Part shown: positions 34,366-43,131 of the stretch, in pieces | Layout of the letters: every line of letters starts with the position of its first letter | Position numbering within the stretch: position 1 is the first letter of the stretch | Assembly: GCA_964425135.1 (NCBI GenBank) | Contig: CAYRKW010000017.1 | Coordinates: 1 to 53,503, forward strand | Reading direction: 5' to 3' | From: CAYLLD01 sp964425135 | Lineage (GTDB): Bacteria > Pseudomonadota > Alphaproteobacteria > Rhodobacterales > Rhodobacteraceae | Length of the DNA stretch: 53,503 nucleotides | Made by a program: the position numbers and the translations under genes | The notes under the pieces: generated by a model | Databases searched by the model: none | Seen by the model: the letters and a program-made list of their open reading frames with translations, nothing else | What the model was told of the DNA's origin: nothing

Positions 34366-35589
34366 GTGGCCCTAACGCCAAAACTGATCCGCGAGACGTA
34401 TGCCGCAATTGCGCCGGCGACCCTGCGCACGCCGACGGTGCCTGCGGCGCGCTTGTCGCTGCATTTGGGGATTGAGCTTTATCTCAAGCTGGAGAATTTG
34501 CAGCACACCAATGCGTTCAAGGCGCGGGGGGCTCTGGCGAAGCTCTTGAGCCTCAGTGCGGATCAGCGCAAGGCCGGTGTGATTGCGTGCAGTGCGGGCA
34601 ATCATGCGCAGGGCGTGGCCTATCATGCCAACAGGCTCGGCATTCCCGCGACCATCGTCATGCCGGAGGGCACGCCGTTCAACAAGGTCAAACGGACCAG
34701 CGATTTCGGGGCGGAAGTGATCCTGCATGGCAAGGGGTTTGATGATGGCGTGCCGTTTACGCTCGAATTGGCGGAGGCGCAGGGGCTGACCTTTGTGCAT
34801 CCCTTCGATGATGCACTGGTGGCGGCAGGACAGGGGAGCGTTGCGCTGGAGATGCTGGAGCAGGTGCCTGATCTTGATTGCATCGTGGTGCCCATCGGCG
34901 GTGGTGGTCTGATCGCGGGGATGGCGGTGGCGGCCAAGGACATGCGGGCCGACATCGAGATTATTGGGGCGCAGGCGGATGCGTTTGATGCGGCCAAGGC
35001 TGCGTTTCATGAGGCGCATGCGGTTGGGACGGGTCCGACGCTGGCCGAAGGGATTGCAGTGCGCGCGCCTGCCAAGGGCAATCTGGCGATCATAAAGCGG
35101 CTGGTGGACCGCGTGGAGAGCGCCAGCGAGCCGCAGATCGAGGATGCGGTGTTTGATCTGCTGAGCCATGAGAAGCTGGTGGCTGAGGGGGCGGCGGGCG
35201 CTGGTTTGGCGGTGATCAAGAATAATCTCGATGTCTTCGAGGGCAAGAAGGTCGGGTTGGTGGTCTGCGGTGGCAATATCGACTCGCGGCTCCTGTCGAC
35301 GCTGATCCTGCGCGGATTGGTGAAGGACGGGCGGATCACGCGGCTGACCTTTGAGATTGATGATACGCCGGGGCAATTGTCGCAGATCGCTCGTATCATC
35401 GGCGAGGCGGGCGCAAATGTGGTGGAGGTGATCCACCAGCGGATGATGCAGACGGTGGCGCTCAAGCAGGCGGAGCTGGATGTGGTGATCGAGGCGCGGG
35501 ATCGGCTGCATGTGGTGGAGATCCTGAGGGCGCTGCGGGCGTTCGGGTTCACGGTTCGGGCGGATCCTGATCCGGGGGAGGGTCATTGA
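34366..35589 (+). CDS. ilvA: Threonine ammonia-lyase
   Basis: PLP enzyme of about 407 residues that turns threonine into 2-oxobutanoate and ammonia. I chose the GTG at 34366, six bases after GGGAGAGG; the frame is open from 34273. It has the PLP lysine in TNAFKARGA, the CSAGNHAQG substrate loop, the phosphate-binding PIGGGGLIAG, and a single C-terminal ACT domain (about residues 325-400, RLTFEIDDTPGQLSQIARIIGEAGAN). That layout suggests the one-ACT form used in biosynthesis or catabolism. It precedes hmgA by 51 bases. The symbol could also be tdcB. Confidence 0.88.
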   Translation: MALTPKLIRETYAAIAPATLRTPTVPAARLSLHLGIELYLKLENLQHTNAFKARGALAKLLSLSADQRKAGVIACSAGNHAQGVAYHANRLGIPATIVMPEGTPFNKVKRTSDFGAEVILHGKGFDDGVPFTLELAEAQGLTFVHPFDDALVAAGQGSVALEMLEQVPDLDCIVVPIGGGGLIAGMAVAAKDMRADIEIIGAQADAFDAAKAAFHEAHAVGTGPTLAEGIAVRAPAKGNLAIIKRLVDRVESASEPQIEDAVFDLLSHEKLVAEGAAGAGLAVIKNNLDVFEGKKVGLVVCGGNIDSRLLSTLILRGLVKDGRITRLTFEIDDTPGQLSQIARIIGEAGANVVEVIHQRMMQTVALKQAELDVVIEARDRLHVVEILRALRAFGFTVRADPDPGEGH

Positions 35590-35640
35590 TAGTCACAAAA
35601 GGAACCGATATCTCGGACTGACCCCGAAACGGAGGATTGG

Positions 35641-37002
35641 ATGAACACGCGAAAGCTGCCGACATCGCTGGTGCAAGCGCCCTCCCTGCCCGGCCCGCAC
35701 GAAGGCTATATGCCCGGGTTTGGCAATGACTTTGAGACCGAAGCGCTGCCCGGTGCGCTGCCGCAGGGCAGGAACAGCCCGCAGAAATGCAACTACGGGC
35801 TTTATGGCGAGCAGATTTCCGGGACTGCCTTCACTGCGCCGCGCCACCAGAACGAGCGGACGTGGTGCTATCGCATCCGCCCGTCGGTCAAACATTCGCA
35901 TCGCTATGAGCGGATTGATCTGCCCTATTGGAAATCAGCGCCGCATATTGTCGATGACGTCACTTCTTTGGGGCAATATCGCTGGAACCCGCTGCCGCAC
36001 GGGCACCAAGCGCTGACGTGGCTTACGGGAATGCGGACGATGACCACGGCGGGGGATGTGAACACGCAGGTTGGCATGGCGAGCCATGTGTATCTCGTCA
36101 CGCAGAGCATGACGGACAGCTATTTCTATTCGGCCGATTCCGAGATGCTGGTGGTCCCGCAAGAGGGGCGGCTGCGGTTCTCAACGGAGCTAGGGATCAT
36201 TGATCTGGAGCCGAAAGAGATCGCGATTCTGCCGCGTGGGCTGCTGTACCGCGTCGAGGTGATTGAGGGGCCGTGCCGCGGCTTTGTCTGTGAGAATTAC
36301 GGACAGACGTTCGAATTGCCGAACCGTGGGCCGATTGGCGCGAATTGCATGGCCAACCCGCGCGATTTCAAAGCGCCCGTGGCAGCGTTTGAGGATCGCG
36401 ACGTTGCCTCCACCGTGACGATTAAGTGGTGCGGGCAGTTTCATGAGACCAAGATCGGGCAATCGCCGCTGGATGTGGTGGCGTGGCATGGGAATTACGC
36501 GCCCGTGAAATACGATCTTCGCAGCTATTGCCCTGTTGGCTCGGTTCTGTTTGACCATCCTGACCCGTCGATTTTCACAGTCCTGACCGCGCCCTCCGGG
36601 CAGGAGGGGACGGCAAATATCGACTTTGTGCTGTTCCGGGAACGCTGGGCCGTTGCAGAGGATACCTTCCGGCCACCCTGGTATCACAAGAACATTATGT
36701 CCGAGCTGATGGGCAATATTTACGGGCAGTATGACGCCAAGCCGGAGGGCTTTGTGCCCGGTGGCATCAGCCTGCACAACATGATGCTTCCGCACGGGCC
36801 GGACAAGGATGCGTTCGAGCGGGCGTCAAATGCCAATCTTGGGCCGGATAAGCTGGATCATACGATGTCGTTTATGTTCGAGACCCGCTTTCCGCAGCAT
36901 CTGACGGAATTTGCCGGACGCGAGGCGCCGTTGCAGGATGATTACATCGACTGCTGGGTCGATATTGAGAAGAGGTTTGACGGGACGCCGGGGCGCAAAT
37001 GA
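35641..37002 (+). CDS. hmgA: Homogentisate 1,2-dioxygenase
   Basis: Ring-cleaving Fe(II) dioxygenase of tyrosine and phenylalanine catabolism, 453 residues (normal length). It starts with YMPGFGNDFETEALPGALP and QNSPQKCNYGLY-type sequence. The iron ligands are visible as His in PPWYHKN, Glu in MSELMGN and His in NMMLPHGPD. It makes maleylacetoacetate, which must be isomerised before the enzyme encoded 28 bases downstream (fahA) can act. No isomerase gene (maiA) is seen here. Confidence 0.97.
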   Translation: MNTRKLPTSLVQAPSLPGPHEGYMPGFGNDFETEALPGALPQGRNSPQKCNYGLYGEQISGTAFTAPRHQNERTWCYRIRPSVKHSHRYERIDLPYWKSAPHIVDDVTSLGQYRWNPLPHGHQALTWLTGMRTMTTAGDVNTQVGMASHVYLVTQSMTDSYFYSADSEMLVVPQEGRLRFSTELGIIDLEPKEIAILPRGLLYRVEVIEGPCRGFVCENYGQTFELPNRGPIGANCMANPRDFKAPVAAFEDRDVASTVTIKWCGQFHETKIGQSPLDVVAWHGNYAPVKYDLRSYCPVGSVLFDHPDPSIFTVLTAPSGQEGTANIDFVLFRERWAVAEDTFRPPWYHKNIMSELMGNIYGQYDAKPEGFVPGGISLHNMMLPHGPDKDAFERASNANLGPDKLDHTMSFMFETRFPQHLTEFAGREAPLQDDYIDCWVDIEKRFDGTPGRK

Positions 37003-37030
37003 ATCTCTACGCGCAGGTGAAGGACCGACA

Positions 37031-38266
37031 ATGCCACTGAAGACAAGTTGGGTTGAAAGCGCAAATTCTGCGCTCACGCCATTTCCGCTGAACAATCTGC
37101 CCTATGGGGTGTTCTCGACAGGCGGCGATGATGCGCGCTGCGGGGTTGCCATCGGCGATATGATCCTTGATCTGCATGCGCTTGAAGAGGCGGGAGTGCT
37201 GTCGTTTGACGGGGTGTTTGCGGCGTCCGATTGGAACGGGTTCATGGCGCTGGGCGCAGCGCGTTGGGCGGACTTGCGGGCGGCGCTGACGGATATGCTG
37301 GCGGAGGGGAGTTCGACGCGGGCGCAGGTTGAGAGCGCGCTGGTGGCGCAGGCGGATGCGACGATGCACATGCCGTTCAAGGTTGCGGAATACACCGATT
37401 TCTACGCCGGGCTGCATCACGCCACCAATGTCGGGACGATGTTTCGCGGGGCGGAAAACGCGCTGCCGCCCAACTGGCTGCATATTCCGATTGGCTATAA
37501 CGGGCGGGCGTCTTCGATCGTGGTGTCTGGCACGGATGTGCGGCGTCCCTGGGGGCAGATTAAAGGGCCGACGGATGATGCGCCGCGCTTTGGTCCGTCG
37601 CAGCGGTTCGATATCGAGTTGGAGATGGGCGCGATTGTCGGGACCGCCAGCGAGGGACCGTTGAGCGTTGATGCGGCGGATGCGCATATTTTCGGTTATG
37701 TGCTGCTCAACGACTGGTCGGCGCGCGATATTCAGGCGTGGGAGTACCAGCCGCTCGGCCCGTTTCAGGCCAAGGCCACGGCGACGAGCATTTCGCCCTG
37801 GATCGTCACGCAAGCGGCGCTGGAGCCGTTTCGCGTGATGACGCCGGAGCGCCGTGTGCCGCTGTTGCCGCATCTGAAGGACACGGGGCCGATGCTTTAT
37901 GATATCGATCTGGCGGTGACGCTGAATGGCGCGCAAATCACGGCGACGAATTATCGGGAGATGTATTATTCCTCGGCGCAGCAACTGGCGCATCATGCCA
38001 GTAGTGGGTGTCCGATGAATGTGGGTGATCTCTTGGGATCAGGCACGATTTCGGGGCCGGAGCGTGGCAATCGCGGCTCATTTTTGGAGTTAAGCTGGGG
38101 CGGGACGGAGCCGCTTGATCTGCCCTATGGCGAGAGCCGCAGTTTTGTGGAGGACGGCGATACGCTGGTGCTGCATGGCGCGGCGAAAGGCGATGGGTAT
38201 CAGATCGGCTTTGGCGATTGCAGCGGGACAGTGATTGCGGCGTTGGATGCGTCGGATTTGGCTTAG
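37031..38266 (+). CDS. fahA: Fumarylacetoacetase
   Basis: Hydrolyses fumarylacetoacetate to fumarate and acetoacetate. About 411 residues from the ATG at 37031, preceded by AAGGA; the frame opens earlier, inside hmgA. It has the family residues in YTDFYAGLHHATNVG (metal Asp and catalytic His), ELEMGAIVG, LLNDWSARDIQAWEYQPLGPF and KATATSISPW. It forms an operon with hmgA. Confidence 0.96.
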   Translation: MPLKTSWVESANSALTPFPLNNLPYGVFSTGGDDARCGVAIGDMILDLHALEEAGVLSFDGVFAASDWNGFMALGAARWADLRAALTDMLAEGSSTRAQVESALVAQADATMHMPFKVAEYTDFYAGLHHATNVGTMFRGAENALPPNWLHIPIGYNGRASSIVVSGTDVRRPWGQIKGPTDDAPRFGPSQRFDIELEMGAIVGTASEGPLSVDAADAHIFGYVLLNDWSARDIQAWEYQPLGPFQAKATATSISPWIVTQAALEPFRVMTPERRVPLLPHLKDTGPMLYDIDLAVTLNGAQITATNYREMYYSSAQQLAHHASSGCPMNVGDLLGSGTISGPERGNRGSFLELSWGGTEPLDLPYGESRSFVEDGDTLVLHGAAKGDGYQIGFGDCSGTVIAALDASDLA

Positions 38267-38290
38267 CGCCGCGGTGGGCGCCCTATCGCC

Positions 38291-38896
38291 TCAATACATT
38301 GTATCGCGATAGAGCTTATCGACCGACGCATCCGAGACGTCCGGTGTTTCCACATCGCGCACCTGATCGCGGATGATGACGTTGAGGTTGGGGATGGGGC
38401 GGGTTTTGGGCCATGTCTCGGGCTTCCAAAGGCCGGAGCGGATGAAGGCTTTGCCGCAGTGCAGGAAGGCTTCATCCACCTCGATCCGCAGCACGGTTTT
38501 GGGCGGGATGCCGCGAATGGCGAAGGGGGCGCAAATCTCGGGATCGTCGAGGATCTCTGCCCGCCCGTTGATGCGCATGGTCTCTGTCACATCCGGTATC
38601 ACGAAGATCAGCCCGACCGCTGGGTGTTTGATGATGTTTAAAAATCCATCGATCCGGTTGTTGCCTGCGCGGTCGGGGATCAGCAGGTGGTGATCGTCTT
38701 CAATCGTCACGAACCCTGCCGGATCGCCTTTGGGGGAGACGTCCAGATTGGTCCCATCCGAGGTCGCCAGCATCAGCAGCGTCGAATGCGCGATGAAGTC
38801 CTTGCAGTGCTGATCGAGCCGGTCCAGCGTCTTGCGCGCCGCCCGCGCCCCCGGCTCGCCATATATTTCGCGCAAACGCGCTTCGGTCATCGTCAT
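38291..38896 (-). CDS. PPOX-class flavoprotein (MSMEG_1061-like)
   Basis: Soluble split-barrel protein of 201 residues from the pyridoxamine-5'-phosphate-oxidase-like superfamily. It has HSTLLMLATSDGTNLDVSPKGDPAGF (FMN phosphate region), LIPDRAGNNRIDGFLNIIKHPAVGLIF and CGKAFIRSGLW near the end. These parts match the MSMEG_1061 subgroup of FMN- or F420-binding proteins of unknown substrate. Its start overlaps the stop of the upstream VOC gene by four bases, so the two are coupled. It is convergent with fahA. Confidence 0.85.
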   Translation of the reverse strand: MTMTEARLREIYGEPGARAARKTLDRLDQHCKDFIAHSTLLMLATSDGTNLDVSPKGDPAGFVTIEDDHHLLIPDRAGNNRIDGFLNIIKHPAVGLIFVIPDVTETMRINGRAEILDDPEICAPFAIRGIPPKTVLRIEVDEAFLHCGKAFIRSGLWKPETWPKTRPIPNLNVIIRDQVRDVETPDVSDASVDKLYRDTMY

Positions 38897-39285
38897 AATC
38901 CTGGTCCTCTTTTCGTCGGTGCAGTGTCCTGTCCGAAGGCGATTTTGTGGCCCTCGCTATCGGTCACATCAAATTCCAGCATTCCGTAAAACGTCTCCTG
39001 CAACGGATGGTCCGGCGTCACGCCCCGCGATGCAAGCGCCTCAAGATAGCCGCGCGCATCGTCAATATAGAGATAGGCGACCCAGTTTGCATGTGGTGTA
39101 AACTCTTTGACATGGGCAAGGCCGATTGTGATCGTGCCAAGCTGCGCGATGGCGAAATACCAATGGTCCTGATCATCGGCAAAGCTGTTGGCCATCTCGA
39201 ACCCAAGCTGTTCGGTATAAAACGCCATCGCCGCTTTGACATCTTTGCACGGGAGAACCGGCATGGATCGGATACCTGTGCTCAT
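38893..39285 (-). CDS. VOC family (glyoxalase/bleomycin-resistance-like) protein
   Basis: Small protein of 130 residues with one vicinal-oxygen-chelate domain made of two beta-alpha-beta-beta-beta units (VLPCKDVKAAMAFYTEQLGFEM and YLYIDDARGYLEALASRGV, ending DSEGHKIAFGQD). The metal ligands of glyoxalase I are not all present, so it is probably a binding protein or an uncharacterised enzyme. It is coupled to the PPOX-class gene downstream. No substrate can be inferred. Confidence 0.85.
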   Translation of the reverse strand: MSTGIRSMPVLPCKDVKAAMAFYTEQLGFEMANSFADDQDHWYFAIAQLGTITIGLAHVKEFTPHANWVAYLYIDDARGYLEALASRGVTPDHPLQETFYGMLEFDVTDSEGHKIAFGQDTAPTKRGPGL

Positions 39286-39563
39286 CGGGGTCTCCTGTCT
39301 CAGTTTTTGGGGCCGTTTGGCTCAAGTCTGCCTCCCCGCTACGCGCAATGCAAATGCTTGCCCGCCGTGGTGATCCGGTATAGGAACGCGCCATGAAACT
39401 GCTCTTCGATATGGATGATCGCGCCCGCCTGCCCTGGCGGTTTTTTGGCGAAGCCAGCACGGTATTTGCCGCCTGATAGGCGCGCATGTGCCAAAGCGCG
39501 TTGTTTAGTGACGCATTCCATTCGATAGAAATTCACTGAAATTCACGACGACCGGAGAGACCA

Positions 39564-40970
39564 ATGACCGCTCCCAAGACACTCTATGATAAAATCTGGG
39601 ACAACCATGTTGTCCATGAAGATACCGACGGCACCAGCCTGCTCTACATCGACCGCCATCTGGTGCATGAAGTGACCAGCCCGCAAGCCTTCGAGGGGCT
39701 GCGCATGGCAGGCCGCAAGGTCCGTGCGCCTGAAAAGACCGTAGCTGTGCCCGATCACAATGTCCCCACAACGCTTGACCGGGCCAAGGGTATCGATGAC
39801 GAGCAAAGCCGCATTCAGGTCGAAGCGCTTGAGCAAAATGCCAAGGATTTCGGCATCACCTATTACGGCGTAGATGATGTCCGGCAAGGCATCGTCCACA
39901 TCATCGGACCAGAGCTTGGCTGGACCCAGCCCGGCATGACGATTGTGTGCGGCGACAGCCACACCGCCACCCACGGCGCGTTCGGTGCGCTTGCCCACGG
40001 GATCGGGACGTCGGAGGTGGAACATGTTTTGGCGACACAGACCCTGATCCAGCAAAAGTCCAAAAACATGAAAGCCGAAATTCGCGGCTCGCTCTCGCCC
40101 TATGTCACGGCCAAAGACATCACCATGTCGATCATCGGCGCAACCGGCACGGCTGGCGGTACGGGGCATGTGATCGAATATTGCGGCCAAGCCATCGAGG
40201 AGCTGTCGATGGAAGGGCGCATGACCGTGTGCAACATGGCCATCGAAGGCGGCGCCCGCGCCGGTCTGATCGCACCGGATCAAAAAACCTTCGACTATGT
40301 GCAAGGTCGCCCCCAAGCGCCAAAGGGCGGCAATTGGGAACTGGCCATGGCCGCGTGGAAAGAGCTCTATTCGGACAAAGGTGCGCATTACGACAAAGAG
40401 CTGATCCTGGAGGCCGATGACATCGCGCCTGTCGTCACATGGGGCACCAGCCCCGAAGACGTGCTGCCGATCACCGGTGTCGTTCCAGATGCGGGCGATT
40501 TCGAAGGTGGCAAGGTCGAAGCGGCGCAACGCTCGCTCGACTACATGGGTCTGACGCCCGGCACCCGCTTGCAGGACGTGGCCATCGACACGGTCTTCAT
40601 CGGTTCCTGCACGAACGGACGAATCGAGGATCTGCGCGAAGTTGCCAAGATCATGGAGGGACGCCGGGTGAAAGATGGCATGCGTGCCATGATTGTCCCC
40701 GGTTCCGGCCTCGTGCGCGCCCAAGCCGAAGAGGAAGGTATTGCACAAATGCTACAGGAGGCTGGCTTCGAATGGCGCATGGCCGGATGCTCGATGTGTC
40801 TGGGCATGAACCCCGACCAACTGGCCCCCGGCGAGCGCTGTGCCTCGACCTCAAACCGCAATTTCGAAGGCCGTCAGGGCCGGGGCGGACGCACGCATCT
40901 GCTCTCCCCTGCCATGGCCGCTGCCGCTGCTGTCACAGGCCGCCTCACCGATGTTCGCGAGTTGGTTTAA
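39564..40970 (+). CDS. leuC: 3-isopropylmalate dehydratase large subunit
   Basis: Aconitase-family [4Fe-4S] subunit of 468 residues that, with LeuD, isomerises 2- to 3-isopropylmalate in leucine synthesis. It begins TLYDKIWDNHVVH, has VCGDSHTATHGAFGALAHGIGTSEVEHVLATQ, and the cluster cysteines in FIGSCTNGRIEDL and GCSMCLGMNPD. GGAGAG lies just upstream of the ATG. The 278-bp region before it (39286-39563) shows no leader peptide rich in leucine codons and no clear gene. Confidence 0.97.
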   Translation: MTAPKTLYDKIWDNHVVHEDTDGTSLLYIDRHLVHEVTSPQAFEGLRMAGRKVRAPEKTVAVPDHNVPTTLDRAKGIDDEQSRIQVEALEQNAKDFGITYYGVDDVRQGIVHIIGPELGWTQPGMTIVCGDSHTATHGAFGALAHGIGTSEVEHVLATQTLIQQKSKNMKAEIRGSLSPYVTAKDITMSIIGATGTAGGTGHVIEYCGQAIEELSMEGRMTVCNMAIEGGARAGLIAPDQKTFDYVQGRPQAPKGGNWELAMAAWKELYSDKGAHYDKELILEADDIAPVVTWGTSPEDVLPITGVVPDAGDFEGGKVEAAQRSLDYMGLTPGTRLQDVAIDTVFIGSCTNGRIEDLREVAKIMEGRRVKDGMRAMIVPGSGLVRAQAEEEGIAQMLQEAGFEWRMAGCSMCLGMNPDQLAPGERCASTSNRNFEGRQGRGGRTHLLSPAMAAAAAVTGRLTDVRELV

Positions 40971-41009
40971 CACCTTCGAAATACGGATAGTATATTAGAC
41001 GATGAAAGG

Positions 41010-41043
41010 CTGCTTTTCTCTTCTTTATCAAAGAGTTAAGCAG
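41010..41043 (+). promoter_or_regulatory. Hairpin between leuC and leuD
   Basis: CTGCTT-TT-CTCTT (41010-41022) pairs with AAGAG-TT-AAGCAG (41031-41043), giving stems of six and five pairs with a T-T internal loop and an eight-base loop. It lies just before the leuD ribosome-binding site (GAAAGGAT). No T-run follows, so it is not a plain terminator. It may adjust mRNA stability or the leuC:leuD ratio. Confidence 0.5.
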
Positions 41044-41055
41044 TGAAAGGATAGA

Positions 41056-41661
41056 ATGGAAAAATTCAATCAACTCTCGGGTGTTGCAGCGCCATTGCCA
41101 TTGGTCAATGTCGATACCGATATGATCATTCCAAAGCAGTTTCTCAAAACCATCAAACGCTCCGGTCTGGGGATCAATCTGTTTGACGAGATGCGCTACA
41201 ATCAGGACGGGACCGAGATCGAGGATTTCATCCTCAACCAACCGGCCTATCGCGACGCGCAAGTCCTTGTTGCGGGTGATAATTTTGGCTGCGGGTCGTC
41301 GCGGGAGCATGCGCCATGGGCGCTGCTGGATTTTGGCATACGCGCCGTAATAGCGCCATCATTTGCCGACATCTTCTTCAATAACTGCTTCAAGAACGGA
41401 ATTCTTCCGATCGTCTTGCCGCAAGAAACGGTCGACGCGTTAATGGAAGATGCAAGTAAAGGAGCAAATGCTGTTCTGTCGATTGATCTGGAGAAACAAC
41501 AGATTACACGACCTGATGGCGAAATTGTCGAATTTGAGGTGGACGCCTTCAAGAAGGAATGTCTGCTCAAGGGCCTCGATGATATCGGACTGACAATGGA
41601 AAAGTCCGCTGCCATTGACGCGTTTGAAGCCTCATATGGTGCGAGGGCACCTTGGGTGTAG
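41056..41661 (+). CDS. leuD: 3-isopropylmalate dehydratase small subunit
   Basis: Partner of LeuC, 201 residues, with the LeuD marks PLPLVNVDTDMIIPKQFLKTI, DNFGCGSSREHAPWAL and FADIFFNNCFKNGILPI. AAAGGAT precedes the ATG by about six bases. It follows leuC by 85 bases containing the hairpin described above. Its DNA looks somewhat more AT-rich than leuC and the other neighbours by eye. Confidence 0.97.
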   Translation: MEKFNQLSGVAAPLPLVNVDTDMIIPKQFLKTIKRSGLGINLFDEMRYNQDGTEIEDFILNQPAYRDAQVLVAGDNFGCGSSREHAPWALLDFGIRAVIAPSFADIFFNNCFKNGILPIVLPQETVDALMEDASKGANAVLSIDLEKQQITRPDGEIVEFEVDAFKKECLLKGLDDIGLTMEKSAAIDAFEASYGARAPWV

Positions 41662-41695
41662 TGATGCGTCGCATGAGCGGCGGCGCATAATGTGA

Positions 41696-42508
41696 GTGAG
41701 GGATGGAGCGTTGGGTAAGCGTTTCATAGGTGCTTTGGTCCGCGCGCTGCTGGTACTTGTCGTTGTGGCAATGCCGGCGCTGTTGCTGCCAAATGTCAGT
41801 CAGGCCGCGCAGGAGATATCACTGATTATCGGCGGTATCGCGGGGGCTTTCACGCTCTTTGAATATGCCTCCAGTCATCCCGGTCTGATCGATTTCCGCT
41901 TTGCGCCGCCTTACAATCGCATCCGTTTCTTTACCTTTTTCACGCAGATCGTTGCGCTGATTTTCCTGTCGCGCGCGGTTGTGAACGCGGATGCGTTCAG
42001 CGCGGATATTCTCAAATACGCAGATCAGGCAGTTGCTTTGACCAATGTGCCGCTGTCCCCGGTGCGCGTCGCCGTTGCTATGATCGGCGAGGGTGCATCC
42101 GAGGAGTTCCGGCTTTTGCTGGCGCGGGCCGCCTCGGTCAGCTTTCTGATCGCTTTCGCCTTTTTCATCCTCTTTGCGCTGACGCTTTGGGTGTTTCGCT
42201 GGCCGGTGGGGCGCGACAACTTCAACCTCTGGGTCAATCTGCCGACATTCGAGCCGTCCTCTGGCCGTGATGTCGAACGCCGTCTGTTTCGCGACGGCAC
42301 CGCAAACGTGCTGATCGGGATTGGCCTGCCGTTCCTGATCCCTGTGGTCGCCTCCCGCTCCGGCGGCTGGTTCGACCCATCGGTTCTGGAAAACGACCAG
42401 CCCTTGATCTGGGGCTGTGCCATCTGGGCTTTCTTGCCTGCCAGCCTCGTGATGCGCGGCGCTGCCCTCCTGAAAGTCGGCTGGCTGGTAAAACGCGCGC
42501 GCGGTTAG
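41696..42508 (+). CDS. Conserved-looking membrane protein of unknown function
   Basis: I do not recognise the family. About 270 residues with roughly five hydrophobic segments (about residues 12-32, 40-55, 80-100, 145-168 and 205-225) and a C-terminal one near 235-255. A soluble loop, VGRDNFNLWVNLPTFEPSSGRD, lies between. The GTG at 41696 is the longest start; a TTG at 41711 preceded by GGAG is also possible. It lies 34 bases after leuD and may be cotranscribed with leuCD. Codon use and length support a real gene. Confidence 0.7.
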   Translation: MRDGALGKRFIGALVRALLVLVVVAMPALLLPNVSQAAQEISLIIGGIAGAFTLFEYASSHPGLIDFRFAPPYNRIRFFTFFTQIVALIFLSRAVVNADAFSADILKYADQAVALTNVPLSPVRVAVAMIGEGASEEFRLLLARAASVSFLIAFAFFILFALTLWVFRWPVGRDNFNLWVNLPTFEPSSGRDVERRLFRDGTANVLIGIGLPFLIPVVASRSGGWFDPSVLENDQPLIWGCAIWAFLPASLVMRGAALLKVGWLVKRARG

Positions 42509-42597
42509 CTGGGCGGTGGTTGATGTGAAGATCAGCCATTCGCTCGCGCATTCAAGACAAGATCTTTCTGCACTCGCCCGTGAATACCTGTCGTTGA

Positions 42598-42737
42598 GCG
42601 TCAGCGAGACTTATCGAGGCATTCAAGCGGACCGACCGCCCGAGGGCGGGCCGCTGCGCGCCTGCTGACCGCCCGGTGGGCCCGCTTTCATTATGCGCTT
42701 TCGGCGCTTTCTCTAGAACGATGACACGCGCAAAATG
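42598..42737 (+). repeat. 140-bp direct repeat, copy 1
   Basis: It runs from GCGTCAGCGAGACTTATCGA to GCGCAAAATG and matches 42839-42979 along its length, with blocks such as ACTTATCGAGGCATTCAAGC and GGGCGGGCCGCT identical and short differences between. The period is about 241 bp. Confidence 0.8.
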
Positions 42738-42838
42738 CAATTTCAGGCAAGAGCCTAAGAAGTCACCAATCGTCGGCTTACCCAATTCCCTGCCGAATGA
42801 AGCGCATCGCGCCTCACCCCAAGAATGCCATCGGTCGT

Positions 42839-42979
42839 GCGTCAGCGCGACTTATCGAGGCATTCAAGCGAAAGGGCCGCCTCAGGGCGGGCCGCTACGC
42901 GGCTGTTAACCGCCCCGGTCGGTCCGCTTTCATTCTGTGCTCGCAGCGCCGTTTCTTGAACGACGTCGCGCGCAAAATG
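42839..42979 (+). repeat. 140-bp direct repeat, copy 2, running into the gap
   Basis: The second copy ends at CGCAAAATG, the same point where copy 1 ends its similarity, and the N run starts at the next base. More copies in the gap are likely. Confidence 0.8.
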
Positions 42980-43079
42980 NNNNNNNNNNNNNNNNNNNNN
43001 NNNNNNNNNNNNNNNNNNNNNNNNNNNNNNNNNNNNNNNNNNNNNNNNNNNNNNNNNNNNNNNNNNNNNNNNNNNNNNN
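42980..43079. other. Assembly gap, 100 N
   Basis: Exactly 100 N at the edge of a direct repeat, the usual sign of a repeat that could not be assembled. True length unknown. Confidence 0.98.
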
Positions 43080-43131
43080 CAATCACTCCCCGCCCGCTCC
43101 GGTTAACGAATGCCGCTCTGCGCATCCGACT

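Noticed and set aside
34372..35586. Minus-strand frame of 404 codons opposite the threonine ammonia-lyase gene
   Set aside because: Arg/His-rich shadow with no recognisable motif; the plus-strand PLP enzyme explains the region.
37007..37996. Minus-strand frame of 329 codons opposite fahA
   Set aside because: Arg-rich shadow of a well-supported fumarylacetoacetase gene.
39393..39476. Small frame MKLLFDMDDRARLPWRFFG... upstream of leuC as a leucine leader peptide
   Set aside because: It has only scattered leucines, no good ribosome-binding site and no visible attenuator after it.
39543..40748. Minus-strand frame of 401 codons opposite leuC
   Set aside because: Antisense shadow of leuC with no motif of its own.
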